A stretch of DNA of 64,000 bases from Haematomicrobium sanguinis DSM 21259 (GTDB lineage Bacteria; Actinomycetota; Actinomycetes; Actinomycetales; Micrococcaceae): assembly GCF_000688395.1 (NCBI RefSeq), contig NZ_JIAG01000002.1:62001-126000 (forward strand), written 5' to 3'. Made by a program: the position numbers and the translations under genes. Positions 27,834 through 36,407 of this stretch are shown here, piece after piece. The notes under the pieces were generated by a model. That model was given only the letters and a program-made list of their open reading frames with translations, was not told where the DNA came from and made no database searches. Numbering within the stretch: position 1 is the first letter of the stretch; every line of letters begins with the position of its first letter.

Positions 27834-28314
27834 CCCTGAGGATCCTCGGGTCGATGACGAAACGTGGCAAGAGATCGTTGCCCGCCTTGAGGCGACTTCA
27901 GGCCCGCTGGAGGATCCCGCCGAGCGCCAATCCCAAGAGAAGAACGACGGCGATGCCTCCGCCCGTACGAACCGCACCTACCAGCCACATCCCCCCGGTG
28001 ATGACGAGCCCATGCTCACCCCGGGTGCTATGCCGGGGCGCGGCCCTCGAGACTATGAGGTGTCAGAGCCGGACGAAGACGAAAAATATAACCCGGAGGT
28101 GTCCATGGACCTCCAAAGCGCGCACCCGGTGAGCGTGCTTGCCTGGGTTGGATTGGTCGCCTCCGTCATTGCCGTCATCGTCATTTTGCTGTTGCGGCCC
28201 AATAGCTCGTGGTGGTTTATCGGAACGGTCATTGTTTTCTTGGGCTCTGCAGGCCTGCTCTTGTGGCGGTTGCCCACCGAGCGCGGCCAGGGCGATAACG
28301 GCGCACAGCTTTAA
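27817..28314 (+). CDS. Acidic membrane protein of unknown function
   Basis: A 165-residue product starting at GTG inside the end of the hydrolase gene (AGG 6 nt upstream; the frame is free of alternatives). The first 100 residues are hydrophilic, acidic and probably disordered, and contain EKNDGDASARTN, one of the recurring motifs discussed in the findings. Two membrane segments follow (VLAWVGLVASVIAVIVILLL and WWFIGTVIVFLGSAGLLLW) and a short tail. I do not recognise a named family. The overlap suggests coupled translation with the hydrolase. It is convergent with the glucokinase gene, 4 nt away. Confidence 0.78.
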   Translation: MSTPNNPEDPRVDDETWQEIVARLEATSGPLEDPAERQSQEKNDGDASARTNRTYQPHPPGDDEPMLTPGAMPGRGPRDYEVSEPDEDEKYNPEVSMDLQSAHPVSVLAWVGLVASVIAVIVILLLRPNSSWWFIGTVIVFLGSAGLLLWRLPTERGQGDNGAQL

Positions 28315-28318
28315 GCAG

Positions 28319-29305
28319 TTATTTCTCCAGTGATCGGCGTGCCAGATCTGCGGCGCCGATAAGTCCGGCATGGGCACCCAGGGTCGCGATCTCGATGCGC
28401 GCGCTCTGCCGGAAACCGCGTCCGGTCAGGTTTCGCGAAAAGGTGCGGCGGGCCGGTTCCAGAAGCAAGGAACCGGCGGCGCTCAAACCGCCGCCAATCA
28501 CAAATGTGCCGGGGTCCAGCGCTGCCGCAAGGTTTGCCATCCCGAGCCCGAGCCACTGTCCCACGTCTTGAATCATTTCAATGCAGGTCGCGTCCCCGGC
28601 CAGTGCGCGCCGAGTGACCAGCGCGCCGGTGATGCGCGCAATGTCGCCATCTGCGTCGTCAAGAATGCCGGCGGCCATGGGCGAACCCGCGGCGGCAAGG
28701 GCACGCGCTTCGCGTCCCAGGGCGTTACCGGATGCGTACTGCTCCCAGCAACCGCGGTTGCCGCACTCGCACACATGCCCGTCCGGCACCAAGACCTGGT
28801 GGCCGAATTCGCCGGCGAGGCCATACCGTCCGCGCACCAGCGAACCGGAAAACACCATCGACCCGCCAATTCCGGTACCCAAGGTCAGCATCACCAGGTG
28901 CGATTCGTGCGCGCCGGCACCAAAGGTGTATTCGGCCCATCCGGCGGCATCGGCGTCGTTAATAACCAAAACGTTTCGCGAGAGTGTGGCTTCCAGCGAC
29001 TCGCGTAAGGGCTCATTGCGCCAGGCCAAGTGCGGCGAGAACACGACAGTGCTTCCGCTGCGATCCATCCAACCGGCCGCACCGACACCGACCGCACAGA
29101 CATCGGCTGGCGCAAACCCGGAAAGCGTCGAAACCGCGTCGCTAATGGCCGCCTCTACCGCGCGCGGATCAGCACCCGGAGTATCGCGCACCATGTGGTG
29201 GGACATGTTGCCCGCTTCGTCCACGAGTGCCGCGGCAATTTTAGTGCCGCCCACGTCGATACCTATGGCCGGGTTATGGAGCTCGTGCGAAGTCATCCCA
29301 GTCAT
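28319..29305 (-). CDS. ROK-family glucokinase
   Basis: Phosphorylates glucose with ATP to glucose 6-phosphate. The 328-residue ROK protein has the phosphate loop AIGIDVGGTKIAAALVD (about 13-29), VINDADAAGWAEYTFGAG (about 108) with the catalytic Asp, and LTLGTGIGGSMVF (about 133). The zinc/ROK signature CECGNRGCWEQYASGNAL (about 170-187) contains all three cysteines. It could be ATP- or polyphosphate-dependent; the motifs favour a standard ROK glucokinase. It is divergent from the acyl-CoA ligase, with a 152-nt gap. Confidence 0.9.
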   Translation of the reverse strand: MTGMTSHELHNPAIGIDVGGTKIAAALVDEAGNMSHHMVRDTPGADPRAVEAAISDAVSTLSGFAPADVCAVGVGAAGWMDRSGSTVVFSPHLAWRNEPLRESLEATLSRNVLVINDADAAGWAEYTFGAGAHESHLVMLTLGTGIGGSMVFSGSLVRGRYGLAGEFGHQVLVPDGHVCECGNRGCWEQYASGNALGREARALAAAGSPMAAGILDDADGDIARITGALVTRRALAGDATCIEMIQDVGQWLGLGMANLAAALDPGTFVIGGGLSAAGSLLLEPARRTFSRNLTGRGFRQSARIEIATLGAHAGLIGAADLARRSLEK

Positions 29306-29457
29306 TGTAAGTCGAGGTCCAGCAGAGGCGGGGACGCGTCTGCACCACGGATGTTACCCATGAGTAACAAAATGTGATCTTCACGATAGACTGTCAGCAT
29401 TCACGTTTCTTGAGGCGACGTGTTGTCCCGTCAGTGCACAAAGTCGAAGGAGCCACA

Positions 29458-31287
29458 GTGCAAGATACGTCCGCGGCCACACCGGGCAAAGAATTTATTG
29501 CCCCCGCCCTGATTGAAGTTCCCACCTCCACGAATGCGACTCAGGCCGTCGTGGATCATGCCGCTAACGGTTTGCCGGCGCTTTTCTCGGTGCGCGATGA
29601 CAACGGCGAGTATCGGGACGTGAGCGCTCTGGAGTTTCTTGAACGGGTGCGTAGCCTCGCCAAGGGCCTCGCGGCTGCGGGAATCGAACCCGGAGATCGG
29701 GTGGGCATCATGGCTCGCACCCGTTACGAATGGACGCTCGTGGACTATGCGATTTGGTTTGCCGGCGCCATTTCCGTACCTATTTATGAGACATCTTCGC
29801 CGTCTCAAGTTGCGTGGATCGTCTCGGATTCGGGTACAAAGGCGGTGTTCGCGGAATCGGAGGGCCAAGCGAATGTGGTCAAGGACGCCATCACGAGCGA
29901 GAACCTGGACTCGGTACAGAATTTGTGGACCATGGATGCCGCCGGCCTCGAGGAGCTTGCCGCCCTCGGTACCGGTGTCCACGATTCCGAAATCGAGAGC
30001 CGCCGCAACTTGGCGAATCTCGATGACGTCGCCACCATCATTTACACCTCCGGCACCACCGGCAAACCCAAGGGTTGCGAGCTGACCCACAAGAACTTTG
30101 TCGCGCTCTCGCGCAACGCCGGCAAGGAGCTCGCCGAAGTCATCGGCGGCCGCACCATCATGTTCCTCCCGCTCGCGCACGTGTTTGCGCGGTTTATCGC
30201 CGTCATGTGTGTAGAAGAGGGAGTGACCGTCGCGCACACCCCGGATGTGAAGAACCTGCTCCCGGACCTGCAAAGCTTCCAGCCCACGTTCATCCTGTGC
30301 GTGCCGCGAGTATTTGAAAAGGTCTACAACTCTTCTCAGCTCAAGGCCGAAGAGTCCGGCAAGGGTAAGATCTTCGCCGCCGGGGCCCAGACCGCCGTCG
30401 ATTATTCGCGGGCCCAGCAAGAGGGCAAGGTGCCGTTTGGCTTGCGCATTAAGCATGCAGTCTTTGACAAGCTGCTCTTTTCCAAGATCCGCGCCGCGAT
30501 GGGCGGGAAAGTGGAGTTCGCCGTCTCCGGGGGCGCCCCGCTGGGTGAGCGCTTGGGTCATTTCTTCCACGGCATCGGCCTGCTGGTCTTGGAAGGCTAC
30601 GGCCTGACTGAAACCACGGCACCGGTGACCGTCAACACCCCGAAAAAGGTCAAGATCGGCACCGTGGGTCGCCCCATCCCTGGCAATGCCGTGCGTATCG
30701 CCGAGGACGGCGAAATCCTGGCTGGCGGTAACTGTGTCTTCGCCGGGTATTACAACCGTGAAGACCTCACCGACGAAGTCTTCGAGGACGGCTGGTTCCG
30801 CACCGGCGACCTCGGTTCGCTGGATGAAGACGGATTCCTGACCATTACCGGGCGCAAGAAAGAAATCATCGTGACCGCCGGCGGCAAGAACGTGGCGCCG
30901 GCGCAGCTCGAAGACCGCATCCGTTCTGCAGCGATTGTGTCGCAAACGGTCGTGCTCGGGGATGGGAAACCGTTCATCTCTGCGCTGGTCACCCTGGATG
31001 AGGAAGCCCTGCCCGGCTGGTTGGAGCGTCACGGGATGAGCGGCGCAAGCGTAGAGGAGGCGGCCGCATCGGAGGCAATGCGCGAGGAAATCCAGAAACT
31101 CGTGGACAAAGCGAATGAGAGTGTGTCCCACGCCGAGGCGATCAAAGAGTTCCGCATCGTTCCCGAGGACTTCACCGAGGCCAGCGGCCACTTGACCCCG
31201 TCGATGAAAATCAAGCGTGCGAAGGTCTTGACCGACTATCAAGACGTCATCGAAGAGATCTACTCCCGCCCCGCCCCCACCTCCTAA
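29458..31287 (+). CDS. Long-chain fatty acid--CoA ligase (FadD15 type)
   Basis: Activates fatty acids to acyl-CoA through an acyl-adenylate. The 609-residue enzyme has the P-loop-like motif TIIYTSGTTGKPKGCELTH (about 195-213), the A5 motif LEGYGLTETTAPVT (about 378), GDLGSLDEDGFLTITGRKKE (core DGFLTITGRKKE, about 460) and the C-terminal lysine region SGHLTPSMKIKR. I chose the GTG at 29458 because GAAGGAG lies 6 nt upstream. The homologue FadD15 (Rv2187) keeps the same neighbourhood in mycobacteria. A dyad follows the stop. Confidence 0.93.
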   Translation: MQDTSAATPGKEFIAPALIEVPTSTNATQAVVDHAANGLPALFSVRDDNGEYRDVSALEFLERVRSLAKGLAAAGIEPGDRVGIMARTRYEWTLVDYAIWFAGAISVPIYETSSPSQVAWIVSDSGTKAVFAESEGQANVVKDAITSENLDSVQNLWTMDAAGLEELAALGTGVHDSEIESRRNLANLDDVATIIYTSGTTGKPKGCELTHKNFVALSRNAGKELAEVIGGRTIMFLPLAHVFARFIAVMCVEEGVTVAHTPDVKNLLPDLQSFQPTFILCVPRVFEKVYNSSQLKAEESGKGKIFAAGAQTAVDYSRAQQEGKVPFGLRIKHAVFDKLLFSKIRAAMGGKVEFAVSGGAPLGERLGHFFHGIGLLVLEGYGLTETTAPVTVNTPKKVKIGTVGRPIPGNAVRIAEDGEILAGGNCVFAGYYNREDLTDEVFEDGWFRTGDLGSLDEDGFLTITGRKKEIIVTAGGKNVAPAQLEDRIRSAAIVSQTVVLGDGKPFISALVTLDEEALPGWLERHGMSGASVEEAAASEAMREEIQKLVDKANESVSHAEAIKEFRIVPEDFTEASGHLTPSMKIKRAKVLTDYQDVIEEIYSRPAPTS

Positions 31288-31362
31288 GCAAATTTAAGCG
31301 CCTTTTTCAGGATTCAGCGCCATACAAGACGCTGAAAACCTTGGGAGGCGCTTAAATTTGCT
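31287..31362. terminator. Long inverted repeat between convergent genes, probable bidirectional terminator
   Basis: Arms at 31287-31302 and 31347-31362 are perfect 16-bp reverse complements (AGCAAATTTAAGCGCC), and one further inner pair adds to the stem. The loop of about 44 nt contains its own CAGCG/CGCTG stem. It sits exactly between fadD (its stop overlaps the left arm) and the convergent MinD-like gene. No external U-tract is present; the AAATTT inside the stem gives U-runs on both strands. Confidence 0.65.
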
Positions 31363-31376
31363 GTGGGCGGGAGGGG

Positions 31377-32726
31377 TTAGTCGTGGAGTTCGTCGACGAC
31401 TAACGCGGCGAGATCCATTGCGGCGACCCGGGTCTGCGGAGCGAGTTTATCGACGTCGATTTGCGCACCTTCGGCGAGATGCTTGTCATACGGAATCTGC
31501 ACGACGTTCTTCACTCGCGACTTGAAGTGCCGTTCGATCTCGGAAATGTTGACGAGCGTCCCGTGCCCGGCGCCCATGTTGATGACCACGGTGGCCTTTT
31601 CTACCAGGTCCCGACGTCCGTGCGCCTCCAACCAGGACAGTGTTTCCGAGGCCAGACGCGCCTCATCCACACTGCCACCGGAGACCAGAACAACCGCATT
31701 GGCCTTGTTGAGCGTGCCGTTCATCACCGAGTGCACCATGCCGGTCCCCGAGTCGGTGAGCACGATCGAATAATACCGGCCGAGTATGTCTGTCACGGCG
31801 CGGTAGTCGGCCTCGTCAAAGGCTTGGGCGACGGCCGGATCGGTATCCGAAGCCAAGACGTGCAGACGCGAGTTCTCGCGCGCGACATACCGGGAGAGCT
31901 CGGCAAAGGAGTCCACCACAAAACGGTTATTCACCAGTTGCCGTGCGGTGAACTGCGCACGTCCGGGCGAACGGTCGGACAGGGTTCCGCGATCGGGGTT
32001 GGCGTCCATGGCAATGATGCGGTCCTGACGCACGTTGGCGAGCACCATGCCCAGCAGCGTCGTCATGGTCGTCTTGCCGACACCGCCCTTACGGGAGAGC
32101 ACCGCAACATAGCGTGCCCGGTCGCCGATTTCGGTGGAAATGCGATGCTCGCGGGCGCGTTGCTCGCGCACCTTTTGTGAATCGCCGACGTTAATCTGGC
32201 CAAAGCTCACGTTGTAAAGCCACCGGCGCCAACCGCTTTGCGGGGCGCGGGCGCTTCCTTCCAACAGCCGGTCCGCGGTCAGCGAGGAGGCGGGCTCCGG
32301 ACTCGTTTCCACCTCGATCGAGGTCGGTTCATCCTCCTCGAAATCGGCCGCAGTTGAACTCGTTGACGCCGATGCGGGTGCGCGCTCGGGCTTCTCGGAG
32401 GCGATCGGGCCATTGGGCACCAGGCGTTGCTCCCCCTCGGAGGTCTGCGCCGAGGTTGACGGCAGTTTCGGCGACGCGCTGCTTCCGGCTACCCCAGTGG
32501 TGCCGCCGGACTTTTCGGCGCTCGTATTATCGCTATCGCTGTCCTCCCCCGATTCCGCCTGCTCGCGGGCGCTCTCCACACCCGAACCTTCGGCGACCGG
32601 CGTCGATGCGGAGGCATCGCCGTCGTGCATTTCATTCTGCGCCGGGTTCTCGGTGGCCTCGGGTGTGGCGTCTGGTACGGACGAGTTCCCCTTTGCCGGG
32701 GAAACACCATTGACGCTCTCTGACAT
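31377..32726 (-). CDS. MinD/ParA-like ATPase with long disordered N-terminus
   Basis: A 449-residue protein. Residues 1 to about 165 are low-complexity (Ser/Glu/Ala/Thr-rich, with EMHDGDASASTP near 30). The rest is a MinD-like P-loop ATPase: deviant Walker A LSRKGGVGKTTMTTLLGMVL (about 210), DANPDRGTLSDR (about 240) and VLTDSGTGMVHSVMNGTL (about 320). The layout, including the region after the P-loop, recalls EspI-like ATPases of actinobacterial ESX loci, but no ESX gene lies nearby. A role in positioning or secretion is inference. It lies downstream of the pyc gene but has its own promoter. ATG with GAGGA 3 nt upstream. Confidence 0.82.
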   Translation of the reverse strand: MSESVNGVSPAKGNSSVPDATPEATENPAQNEMHDGDASASTPVAEGSGVESAREQAESGEDSDSDNTSAEKSGGTTGVAGSSASPKLPSTSAQTSEGEQRLVPNGPIASEKPERAPASASTSSTAADFEEDEPTSIEVETSPEPASSLTADRLLEGSARAPQSGWRRWLYNVSFGQINVGDSQKVREQRAREHRISTEIGDRARYVAVLSRKGGVGKTTMTTLLGMVLANVRQDRIIAMDANPDRGTLSDRSPGRAQFTARQLVNNRFVVDSFAELSRYVARENSRLHVLASDTDPAVAQAFDEADYRAVTDILGRYYSIVLTDSGTGMVHSVMNGTLNKANAVVLVSGGSVDEARLASETLSWLEAHGRRDLVEKATVVINMGAGHGTLVNISEIERHFKSRVKNVVQIPYDKHLAEGAQIDVDKLAPQTRVAAMDLAALVVDELHD

Positions 32727-32746
32727 GAATCCTCACAAACTCTTCG

Positions 32747-32788
32747 GTGCACATTGGTGCGAATAATGTGCACTGCCTCAAGGTTCAA
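32747..32788 (-). promoter_or_regulatory. Promoter with 9-bp palindromic operator for the MinD-like gene
   Basis: Minus-strand TTGAAC (32788-32783), 17-nt spacer, TATTCG (32765-32760). A perfect 9-bp inverted repeat, GTGCACATT (32747-32755) and AATGTGCAC (32765-32773), with a 9-nt spacer overlaps the -10 and start region. This is typical placement for a repressor site; the regulator is unknown. Confidence 0.6.
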
Positions 32789-32829
32789 GGTTATCTCACC
32801 TGGCGTCGCGCCGGGCAAGTTAGTTCTGG

Positions 32830-35800
32830 CTAGGCTGGATCGATCTCCACGATCAAATCGCCGCCTTGCACCTGTTCGATCGCGCCGATGGCGACGCGCT
32901 TGATCGAACCGGAGACCGGAGCCGTAATGGAGGCTTCCATTTTCATGGCCTCAATCGTGGCAACCGCGTCGCCCGCATTCACCGAGTCCCCCTCGGCCAC
33001 GGTGACGGTCACCGCACCCGCGAACGGTGCCGGAACGTGACCGGGCTTGCTGGTGTCCGCACGCTCGGCATTGACAGCCGTCGTTTCGATGCTGCGATCG
33101 CGCACCGAGACGGGGCGCAACTGGCCGTTGAGCGTGCACATGACGGTGCGCATACCCTTTTCGTCCGGATCCCCCACCGCTTCCACGGTGGTGATCAGGC
33201 GGACACCCTTATCCAGTTCGATGACGTACTCTTCGCCGGTTTTCATGCCGTATAGGTAGTCGCGCGAGTCCAGCACCGAGACGTCGCCAAAGGTTTCACG
33301 CACAGACTCGAAGTCCTTGGTGGGACCGGGGAACAACAGTCGGTTGAGCGTGGCGCGGCGGGTTGCCGAGTCAGCGTCGAGAGCCGCTTTGTCTTCTGCG
33401 CTCAAGTCCTGTGCGGCGCTCTTAATGGTGCGCCCCTCGAGCGCCTTGGTGCGCAGCGGCTCTGGCCAGCCGCCCGGCGGGTCGCCGAGTTCGCCGGCGA
33501 GGAAGGAAATGACCGAATCCGGGATGTCGTACTTCTGCGGATTCGCCGCGAAATCCTTGGGGTCCACGTTTTGTCCCACCAGTTGCAGGGCAAGATCGCC
33601 CACCACCTTGGAACTCGGGGTGACCTTGACGAGGTGCCCCAGCATCCGGTCTGCCGCTGTGTACATGTCCTCGATCGCCTCGAAACGATCGCCCAGTCCT
33701 AGCGCAATGGCTTGCTGGCGCAAGTTAGAGAGCTGTCCGCCGGGAATTTCGTGACGGTACACACGCCCGGTGGGACCGGGCAAACCGGACTCGAACGGCG
33801 CATAAACCTTACGCACCGCCTCCCAGTAGGGTTCCAGCGAACTGATGGCCTCCAAATCAATCCCGGTATCGCGTTCGGTATGCGCCAGTGCGGCGACGAG
33901 CGCCGAGGCGCTCGGCTGCGAGGTGGTACCGGCCATGGATGCGGTCGCAACATCCACCGCGTCCACCCCGGCATCGCTGGCAGCGATCAGGGTCGCCAGT
34001 TGTCCGCCCGCCGTGTCATGAGTGTGCAAATGCACCGGCAGGTCGAAGCGTTCGCGAAGCGCCGTGACGAGTTTGGCGGCCGCCGCCGGGCGCAGCAAAC
34101 CGGCCATGTCCTTGATGGCCAAAATATGCGCCCCCGCATCAACGATGCGCTGCGCCAGATCCAGGTAATACTCCAGCGTGTAGAGCGTTTCGGCCGGATC
34201 TAGCATGTCGCCTGTGTAGCACAGGGCGACTTCTGCGACGGCCGTCCCGGTCTCGCGAACGGCCTTGATCGCCGGTTCCATTTGCGAGACGTCATTCAAC
34301 GCGTCAAAAATGCGGAAGATATCGACGCCGGAGGCCGCGGCCTCGCGCACAAAGGCGTCGGTGACCTCGGTCGGGTACGGCGTGTAGCCCACGGTGTTGC
34401 GTCCGCGCAAGAGCATCTGGATGCACGTGTGGGGAAGGGCCTCGCGCAGTTTCGTCAACCGCGCCCAGGGGTCTTCGCCCAGGAAGCGCAACGCGACGTC
34501 AAAGGTGGCTCCGCCCCAGGCTTCAACGGAGAGCAGCTCGGGGACCTGGCGTTCCAGTTCGGCCGCGACCCCGAGCAGGTCCCGGGTACGGACCCGGGTG
34601 GCGAGCAAGGACTGGTGAGCGTCGCGAAAGGTCGTGTCGGTGACCGCGAGCGGCACTTGCTCGCGCAGGGCGCGCGCAAACCCTTCTGGTCCGAGCTCCT
34701 GCAAGCGCTGCCGGGAACCGGCAGTACCTTCGCTCACAGCGGCACCACCCGAGGTTGCCCCGCTCATGGAGGAATCGCCGGATGAGGAGGCATCGCCGTC
34801 GTTCTTCTGCGCCAGGGCGGCCGGAAGCTTGGTGAGCGGGTCGATCAACCCGGGATTCTCCCCGTAGGGCCGGTTGACGGTCACGTCTGCGAGCCACTGC
34901 AGGAGGCGGGTGCCGCGGTCGGCCGAGACCTTGGCCTTGAGAAGCTCGGGGTGATTGTCAATGAAGCTCGTGGCAATGTCCCCGGCGACAAACTCTGGGT
35001 CCTCCAACACCGCCATCAGGAACGGAATGTTGGTGGAGACTCCGCGGATGCGGAACTCGGCCAGGGCACGGCGGGCGCGGGTCACGGCGGCACCGAAATC
35101 GCGGCCGCGGCAGGTGAGCTTGACCAGCATGGAATCGAAGTGCGGGCTGATCTCCGCCCCCGCGTACACGGTCCCGCCATCGAGGCGGACACCGGCGCCG
35201 CCTGCGGACCGGTATGCGGAAATTTTGCCCACGTCCGGCCGGAAACCGTTTGCCGGATCCTCGGTGGTGATGCGGCACTGCAGGGCGGCGCCGCGCACCT
35301 GAATGTTTTCCTGCTCCAGACCCAATTCGGCCAGAGTCTCTCCCGCTGCGATCCGCATTTGCGACTGCACGAGGTCCACATCGGTGATTTCCTCGGTGAC
35401 CGTGTGTTCCACCTGGATGCGCGGGTTCATTTCAATGAAGACGTGCTGACCGGCGCGCTCCCCCTCGGTGTCCACCAGAAACTCCACGGTTCCCGCGTTC
35501 ACGTAGCCGAGCTCGGTGGCAAAGGCCACCGCATCCCGCAACAGGGCCTGGCGGATCGAATCATCCAGGTTCGGCGCCGGAGCAATTTCAATAACCTTTT
35601 GGTGCCGACGCTGCAGCGAACAGTCCCGCTCAAACAGGTGGATGACGTTGCCCTCATTGTCGGCAAGGATCTGCACCTCGATGTGGCGCGGGCGCATGAC
35701 GGCCTGCTCCAAGAACATGGTCGGGTCGCCGAACGCGGTTTCGGCCTCACGCATCGCCTCCTCGAGGGCCCCCTTCAAATCCTCGCGCCGCTCCACCCGG

Positions 35801-36306
35801 CGCATGCCGCGGCCGCCGCCACCGGCAACGGCCTTTGCGAAGATGGGGAAACCGATCTCCTCGGCAGCGGCCAGGAGTTCATCAAGATCGGCGCTCGGTT
35901 CGCTGGATTTCAGGGTGGGAATGCCGGCGCGCTTGGCGGCCTTGAGCGCTTCCACCTTGTTGCCGGCCAACCGCAGAATCTCGGCGCGCGGCCCGATAAA
36001 GGTGATGCCGGCATCCGCGGCGGCCTGGGCGAGTTCCGGGTTCTCGGAGAGGAACCCGTATCCGGGATAGATCGCATCGCACCCGGACTCCTTGGCAACC
36101 CGAATGACCTCATCCACGTCCAGGTACGCCCGCACCGGGTGTCCCTCTTCACCGATCTTGTAGGCCTCATCTGCCTTTTGACGGTGAATGGAGTTGCGGT
36201 CCTCATAGGGGAAAACGGCGACCGTCTTCGCCCCGAGTTCGTGCCCGGCCCGCAGCGCGCGAATCGCGATCTCGCCACGGTTGGCTACCAGAATCTTGCT
36301 GAACAT
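32830..36306 (-). CDS. pyc: Pyruvate carboxylase
   Basis: Biotin enzyme making oxaloacetate from pyruvate, bicarbonate and ATP. In the 1158-residue chain the biotin carboxylase domain comes first (ILVANRGEIAIRALRA at 4-19, KAVAGGGGRGMRRVE near 155). The carboxyltransferase domain follows (TDTTFRDAHQSLLATRVRTR core TTFRDAHQSLLATR, near 555; LAIKDMAGLLRPAAA near 735) and the biotinyl domain closes (EAMKMEASITAPVSG, with the biotin-accepting lysine in AMKM). Between the first two domains is an inserted Ser/Gly-rich stretch with AQKNDGDASSSGDSSMSG that the family normally lacks. I chose the ATG at 36306 because AGGAG lies 5 nt upstream. Confidence 0.96.
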   Translation of the reverse strand: MFSKILVANRGEIAIRALRAGHELGAKTVAVFPYEDRNSIHRQKADEAYKIGEEGHPVRAYLDVDEVIRVAKESGCDAIYPGYGFLSENPELAQAAADAGITFIGPRAEILRLAGNKVEALKAAKRAGIPTLKSSEPSADLDELLAAAEEIGFPIFAKAVAGGGGRGMRRVERREDLKGALEEAMREAETAFGDPTMFLEQAVMRPRHIEVQILADNEGNVIHLFERDCSLQRRHQKVIEIAPAPNLDDSIRQALLRDAVAFATELGYVNAGTVEFLVDTEGERAGQHVFIEMNPRIQVEHTVTEEITDVDLVQSQMRIAAGETLAELGLEQENIQVRGAALQCRITTEDPANGFRPDVGKISAYRSAGGAGVRLDGGTVYAGAEISPHFDSMLVKLTCRGRDFGAAVTRARRALAEFRIRGVSTNIPFLMAVLEDPEFVAGDIATSFIDNHPELLKAKVSADRGTRLLQWLADVTVNRPYGENPGLIDPLTKLPAALAQKNDGDASSSGDSSMSGATSGGAAVSEGTAGSRQRLQELGPEGFARALREQVPLAVTDTTFRDAHQSLLATRVRTRDLLGVAAELERQVPELLSVEAWGGATFDVALRFLGEDPWARLTKLREALPHTCIQMLLRGRNTVGYTPYPTEVTDAFVREAAASGVDIFRIFDALNDVSQMEPAIKAVRETGTAVAEVALCYTGDMLDPAETLYTLEYYLDLAQRIVDAGAHILAIKDMAGLLRPAAAAKLVTALRERFDLPVHLHTHDTAGGQLATLIAASDAGVDAVDVATASMAGTTSQPSASALVAALAHTERDTGIDLEAISSLEPYWEAVRKVYAPFESGLPGPTGRVYRHEIPGGQLSNLRQQAIALGLGDRFEAIEDMYTAADRMLGHLVKVTPSSKVVGDLALQLVGQNVDPKDFAANPQKYDIPDSVISFLAGELGDPPGGWPEPLRTKALEGRTIKSAAQDLSAEDKAALDADSATRRATLNRLLFPGPTKDFESVRETFGDVSVLDSRDYLYGMKTGEEYVIELDKGVRLITTVEAVGDPDEKGMRTVMCTLNGQLRPVSVRDRSIETTAVNAERADTSKPGHVPAPFAGAVTVTVAEGDSVNAGDAVATIEAMKMEASITAPVSGSIKRVAIGAIEQVQGGDLIVEIDPA

Positions 36307-36407
36307 TCTGCTCCTGAGAAGGTTGGTGGACTGGGGCCAGCCCGAGTGCGGATTCCTCACTGAGCACACTAGCGTCAGTGCAAGGAGCCTGGAAAATACG
36401 TTACGTT

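Noticed and set aside
29320-29345. A further copy of the DGDAS-type element (frame reading RGGDASAP)
   Set aside because: Only about 13 of 20 bases match and it lies in the non-coding gap before fadD, so similarity could be chance.
29431-31242. 603-codon open frame on the minus strand
   Set aside because: Exactly antisense to the acyl-CoA ligase, no family motif, and composition typical of the third-frame shadow of a G+C-rich gene.
34951-36363. 470-codon open frame on the plus strand
   Set aside because: Antisense to pyruvate carboxylase, which has all catalytic motifs.
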